From: Euryarchaeota archaeon UBA549 | Lineage (GTDB): Archaea > Thermoplasmatota > Poseidoniia > Poseidoniales > Poseidoniaceae | DNA length: 26,314 bases | NCBI GenBank assembly: GCA_002495645.1 | Contig: DAGF01000110.1 | Location: 1 to 26,314, forward strand | Direction: 5' to 3' | In this document: positions 23,779 through 26,314 of the stretch, in pieces | Layout: the number at the start of each line of letters is the position of its first letter | Numbering within the stretch: position 1 is the stretch's first letter | Position numbers and translations under genes: made by a program | The notes under the pieces: model-generated | The model's input: only the letters and a program-made list of their open reading frames with translations | Told to the model about the DNA's origin: nothing | The model's database searches: none

Positions 23779-24510
23779 ATGAACAAATCATTTCTTTTGG
23801 TTGGTGGGAGCAGCGACATCGCTCGTCATTTGGCCACCATGCTGCTGGCTGATGGCCACAGTGTAACCCTGCTTGCTCGAGACGCTGACCGAGTCGCTGG
23901 TCTTGTTGAACAGGGGGCCGAATTCGTTCAAGGCGATGCACTTGACGAAGAGGCTGTTCAAAGCGCAGTCGCTCACGCCGCTGAACATGGAGAGGGCGGT
24001 TTGGCGGGCATGGCTCACTTGGTGGGCTCCATCGCTTTGCGACCGCCCCATGCGACCAAAGTGGAGGATTTCACCGCCGTCATCAACACCAACCTCACCT
24101 CGGCCTTTCTCGCCTTGAAAACCGCTGGAAAGGCCATGCTGAAACTCGGGACGGGCCGCATGGTGTTTACATCCAGCGTAGCAGGGAGCTATGGGCTGAC
24201 CAACCACGAGGCCATCGCTGCTGCAAAGGGGGGCATTGAGGCCATGGTACGTGCCGCTGCTTCCACCTATGCGGGACGCGGTCTCCGCGTAAACGCTGTT
24301 GCACCTGGTTTGACCGAAACCCGTCTTGGAGGAAGCGTGCTGCGCTCCGATGCCATTCGTGAAGCTTCGGTGGGCATGATCCCCTTGAAACGCATCAACG
24401 AACCAGAAGAAATTGCTCAAAGCATGCACTGGTTGCTCACCGATGCTCCGGACAATTTGACCGGGCAAATCCTTCATCTCGACGGCGGGATGTCGAACAT
24501 CCGAGGTTGA
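23779..24510 (+). CDS. Short-chain dehydrogenase/reductase lacking the usual catalytic Tyr
   Basis: A 243-residue SDR-fold protein. The nucleotide-binding turn is GGSSDIA at 9-15, variant of TGxxxGIG. The catalytic-face pattern has N105 (NTNL), S133 (SSVAG) and K150, but the position 13 residues after the Ser and 4 before the Lys, where SDRs have Tyr, is I146 (EAIAAAK). VNAVAPGLTET and DGGMSNIRG match the family end. Loss of the Tyr suggests altered chemistry, an alternative acid such as Y138 or H143, or a non-catalytic role. It is the first gene of the SDR / FAD / Rieske operon, 3 bases before the next ATG. Confidence 0.92.
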   Translation: MNKSFLLVGGSSDIARHLATMLLADGHSVTLLARDADRVAGLVEQGAEFVQGDALDEEAVQSAVAHAAEHGEGGLAGMAHLVGSIALRPPHATKVEDFTAVINTNLTSAFLALKTAGKAMLKLGTGRMVFTSSVAGSYGLTNHEAIAAAKGGIEAMVRAAASTYAGRGLRVNAVAPGLTETRLGGSVLRSDAIREASVGMIPLKRINEPEEIAQSMHWLLTDAPDNLTGQILHLDGGMSNIRG

Positions 24511-24513
24511 AGC

Positions 24514-25758
24514 ATGAAGGTGGCCGTGGTCGGGGGCGGTCTCGCTGGATTGGCCGTTGCTCTTGGCTGTGAAGAAGACGGACACGATGTCACCTTGTTC
24601 GAGGCCTCCTCCGAACTCGGCGGCCGAATGAAAACACTCCAAGAGGCCAACCACCCGCTTGATGTGGGCTTTCACGTCCTCCACACCGCTTATTCCACCG
24701 TGAAACGGTGGATTGACCTCGACGCTCTCCAATCCAAACCCATGGATGCTTGCACCATGACCATCGCCCCATCAAGCGGCCGCCGCCGCCTTCTCGGTGA
24801 TGCACTCCGAAATCCCAGGTATCTTCTATCGACCCTGAAATCGGTCGGCATCTCCGACGGGCTGCGTTTTCTCCGATGGCGCATGAGCACGTCCGCACGT
24901 GACCTTGAACGAAGCATGGATGCACCCACGGCTACCATTGCTGAAGGCTTGGGTCAACGCAACTTTCGCGCCTCAACCCAGCGGGTACTCCAACCTCTTT
25001 TCGCCGGCATCACCCTTGACCCCACGCTCTCGGAACGCATCGGTTTTGCCGATTTCACATGGGGAGCGATGTCGCACGGCAAAATGGTCATGCCCAGAGA
25101 TGGCATTGCCGCCGTACCAAACCAACTCGCTGCACGCCTCCGTTCCACCGAGGTTCGCTTGAACACATCCGTGGAGGGCGTCACGGCATCCAGCGTTGTG
25201 GTCAACGGTCATCCGGAGACGTTCGACCGTGTGGTTCTCGCTGTGCCACAGCATGTTGCCGGGAGAATGCTGCCGGATTCCCTCGGCGAACATCAACCCG
25301 TTGAGCGACTGACCACAACGGTGGTGTTTGTCGCACCAACCGCTCCGTTTCCCCAAGCCCGCCTTCTCTTGAACGAAGAATGGGGCGAAGAAGGCCAGCA
25401 TGTGCTTCATGTCCACCTCCCGACCAACCTCCATCCTCACCCAGACGGTCATCATTGGGTGGTGGCAACGCTGGTTGGCGAAGACGCAGAAAATGTCGAC
25501 GTGGAATCGGTCAGTGCCGAGTTGACGAATTGGTTCGGACCTTCGGTTTCGCAGTGGTCGCACCTGACCACCACGACGGTCAGGCATGCGCTGCCCCATA
25601 TCAATCCGGCTCACCATGCGCGGGCTCTACCCAACCTCGAAGTGAACGGCGTTCTCTTAGCGGGCGACCATCGCACCCATCCTTCCGTTCAGGGCACGCT
25701 TCGCAGCGCGGAGCGCGTGCTTGAACACCTCAGCATCCCACTCCCAAGGAGGGCCTGA
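24514..25758 (+). CDS. FAD-dependent amine oxidase / desaturase-type oxidoreductase
   Basis: The N-terminus (VAVVGGGLAGLAVALGCEED, ending FEASSELGGRM) is a Rossmann FAD-binding fold with the GG...R tail seen in protoporphyrinogen oxidases, phytoene desaturases and monoamine oxidases. The C-terminal block (VNGVLLAGDHRTHPSVQGTL followed by RSAERVLEHL) is the second FAD-contacting motif of that superfamily. The 414-aa length fits the desaturase / HpnE-like range. The substrate cannot be told. The ATG has GAGGTTGA close upstream. Spacing of 3 bases from the SDR and 1 base before the Rieske ATG indicates one operon, so the Rieske protein may be its electron partner. Confidence 0.9.
   Translation: MKVAVVGGGLAGLAVALGCEEDGHDVTLFEASSELGGRMKTLQEANHPLDVGFHVLHTAYSTVKRWIDLDALQSKPMDACTMTIAPSSGRRRLLGDALRNPRYLLSTLKSVGISDGLRFLRWRMSTSARDLERSMDAPTATIAEGLGQRNFRASTQRVLQPLFAGITLDPTLSERIGFADFTWGAMSHGKMVMPRDGIAAVPNQLAARLRSTEVRLNTSVEGVTASSVVVNGHPETFDRVVLAVPQHVAGRMLPDSLGEHQPVERLTTTVVFVAPTAPFPQARLLLNEEWGEEGQHVLHVHLPTNLHPHPDGHHWVVATLVGEDAENVDVESVSAELTNWFGPSVSQWSHLTTTTVRHALPHINPAHHARALPNLEVNGVLLAGDHRTHPSVQGTLRSAERVLEHLSIPLPRRA
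25746..25753 (+). promoter_or_regulatory. Strong ribosome binding site for the Rieske gene
   Basis: AAGGAGGG lies inside the end of the FAD gene, 6 bases before the ATG at 25760. It decides the start: the frame is open upstream from 25721 but has no such site. Confidence 0.75.
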
Positions 25759-25759
25759 T

Positions 25760-26116
25760 ATGACGTGGCATAACGTGATGAAATCAAGCAAGTTGAAACC
25801 AGGAAAGAAGAAGATGAAGTCCGTCAAGGGCAAGATGGTGATGGTGGGTCGTCAAGGCACCACCCTCTTTGCCACCGAAGCCTTGTGTCGCCACATGCGA
25901 TGGCCGCTGGCTTGGGGTGCGAAGGTTGAGGATGATTGCGTTCGCTGCCCGCTTCATCAAACAACGTACAATTTGGACGACGGTTCGGTTGTTGAGTGGT
26001 CGCCGTTTCCACTGTTTCCCCCGTATGGGAAACTGGTGGGGGCCATGTCGAAGAAAAAAGATTTGAAAATCTACGAAGTGAGAGACCACGAAGGTATGAT
26101 CCAAGTGAATTTTTGA
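25760..26116 (+). CDS. Rieske [2Fe-2S] ferredoxin-like protein
   Basis: A 118-residue soluble Rieske domain. Cluster ligands are C43-x-H45 (ALCRHMRWPL) and C63-x2-H66 (VRCPLHQTTYNLDDG), the canonical CxH...CxxH pair with the usual spacing. The N-terminus has many Lys residues, and no membrane segment or signal is seen. Such small Rieske proteins pass electrons to oxygenases or other oxidoreductases. It ends the SDR / FAD / Rieske operon. No oxygenase is in the window, so the acceptor is unknown. Length is typical for the ferredoxin or NirD-like class. Confidence 0.93.
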   Translation: MTWHNVMKSSKLKPGKKKMKSVKGKMVMVGRQGTTLFATEALCRHMRWPLAWGAKVEDDCVRCPLHQTTYNLDDGSVVEWSPFPLFPPYGKLVGAMSKKKDLKIYEVRDHEGMIQVNF

Positions 26117-26200
26117 TTTCCTGCATCTGCCTATTTAGGATTGGTTAACAAAGAAGGATGAAACCAGAAGATTGCCGCAGGGGGCAGAGATATCGAAACA

Positions 26201-26314
26201 TTGGTCCTTGTTGGCGGCCTTCTCGCATGCGTCTTGGCAGCAGCACTGACCGTACCAGCAGGCTTTGGCTTAGCCACGATGACCACGCCTTTGTTTTTGA
26301 TCTGGTTTGAACCG
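26201..26314 (+). CDS. N-terminal part of a TauE/SafE-like permease (3' truncated)
   Basis: The frame from 26162 is open to the window end. It encodes a hydrophobic start: VLVGGLLACVLAAALTVPAG then FGLATMTTPLFLIWFEP, which matches the first helices of the TauE/SafE (DUF81) family of sulfite or small organic anion exporters. I place the start at the TTG at 26201 because the segment before it (AAGGRDIET) is not membrane-like. The frame has no ATG or GTG before 26201 after the TGA at 26159; ATT at 26171 is another possible start. An ATG at 26158 is in a different frame that closes by ~26310, so I do not use it. Substrate and full length are outside the window. Confidence 0.6.
   Translation, partial: MVLVGGLLACVLAAALTVPAGFGLATMTTPLFLIWFEP

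Noticed and set aside
23788..24732. 314-residue minus-strand ORF
   Set aside because: Overlaps two clear SDR and FAD genes on the plus strand and has no recognisable domain.
26158..26310. Short ORF starting ATG at 26158
   Set aside because: Encodes no recognisable segment, while the overlapping frame encodes clear TauE/SafE helices.

Overview
The window looks like a gene-dense piece of an archaeal chromosome, most likely a marine planktonic euryarchaeon of the Marine Group II / Poseidoniales type. That placement is inference. It rests on an archaeal-type DnaG (TOPRIM) protein, a group II chaperonin homologue, a possible TATA box close to a start codon, and an exported copper protein with a PGF-CTERM-like tail. 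These sit beside bacterial-style purine genes (purH, purN). There are no tRNA or rRNA genes, no CRISPR array, no transposase and no integrase that I can see. No gene-free stretch exceeds 300 bases.

Layout. 1-3837: the acidic tail of a truncated gene, a 692-aa protein I do not recognise with very strong codon bias, and a divergent chaperonin paralogue. 3911-6855: purH, a DUF454/YbaN-type membrane protein on the other strand, and purN. 6803-8803 (minus strand): four tightly packed genes, namely a TerB-like protein, an all-helical unknown, a small helical protein and a MobA-like nucleotidyltransferase. 8905-10167: archaeal dnaG.

10213-17775 holds four large low-complexity or repeat proteins: a Pro-rich membrane protein, a 965-aa helical/coiled-coil protein, a membrane-anchored TPR protein and a tail-anchored protein carrying 25 copies of a hexapeptide. 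They look structural or scaffold-like, and none has an assignable function. 17824-18464: a thioredoxin-fold protein followed by a 30-residue four-cysteine mini-protein. 18468-20350: a Lrp/AsnC regulator divergent from enolase. 20473-23020: two exported redox or adhesion proteins, a double-fasciclin/cupredoxin protein and a sorbosone-dehydrogenase-like propeller. 23027-26116: a CoA-binding protein divergent from a compact SDR / FAD oxidoreductase / Rieske operon. The window ends inside a TauE/SafE-like permease gene.

The best candidates for new biology are the unknown 692-aa protein, the repeat/scaffold gene block at 10.2-17.8 kb, the four-cysteine micro-ORF and the SDR whose catalytic Tyr position is Ile. 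I did not find a recognisable defence or mobile system.
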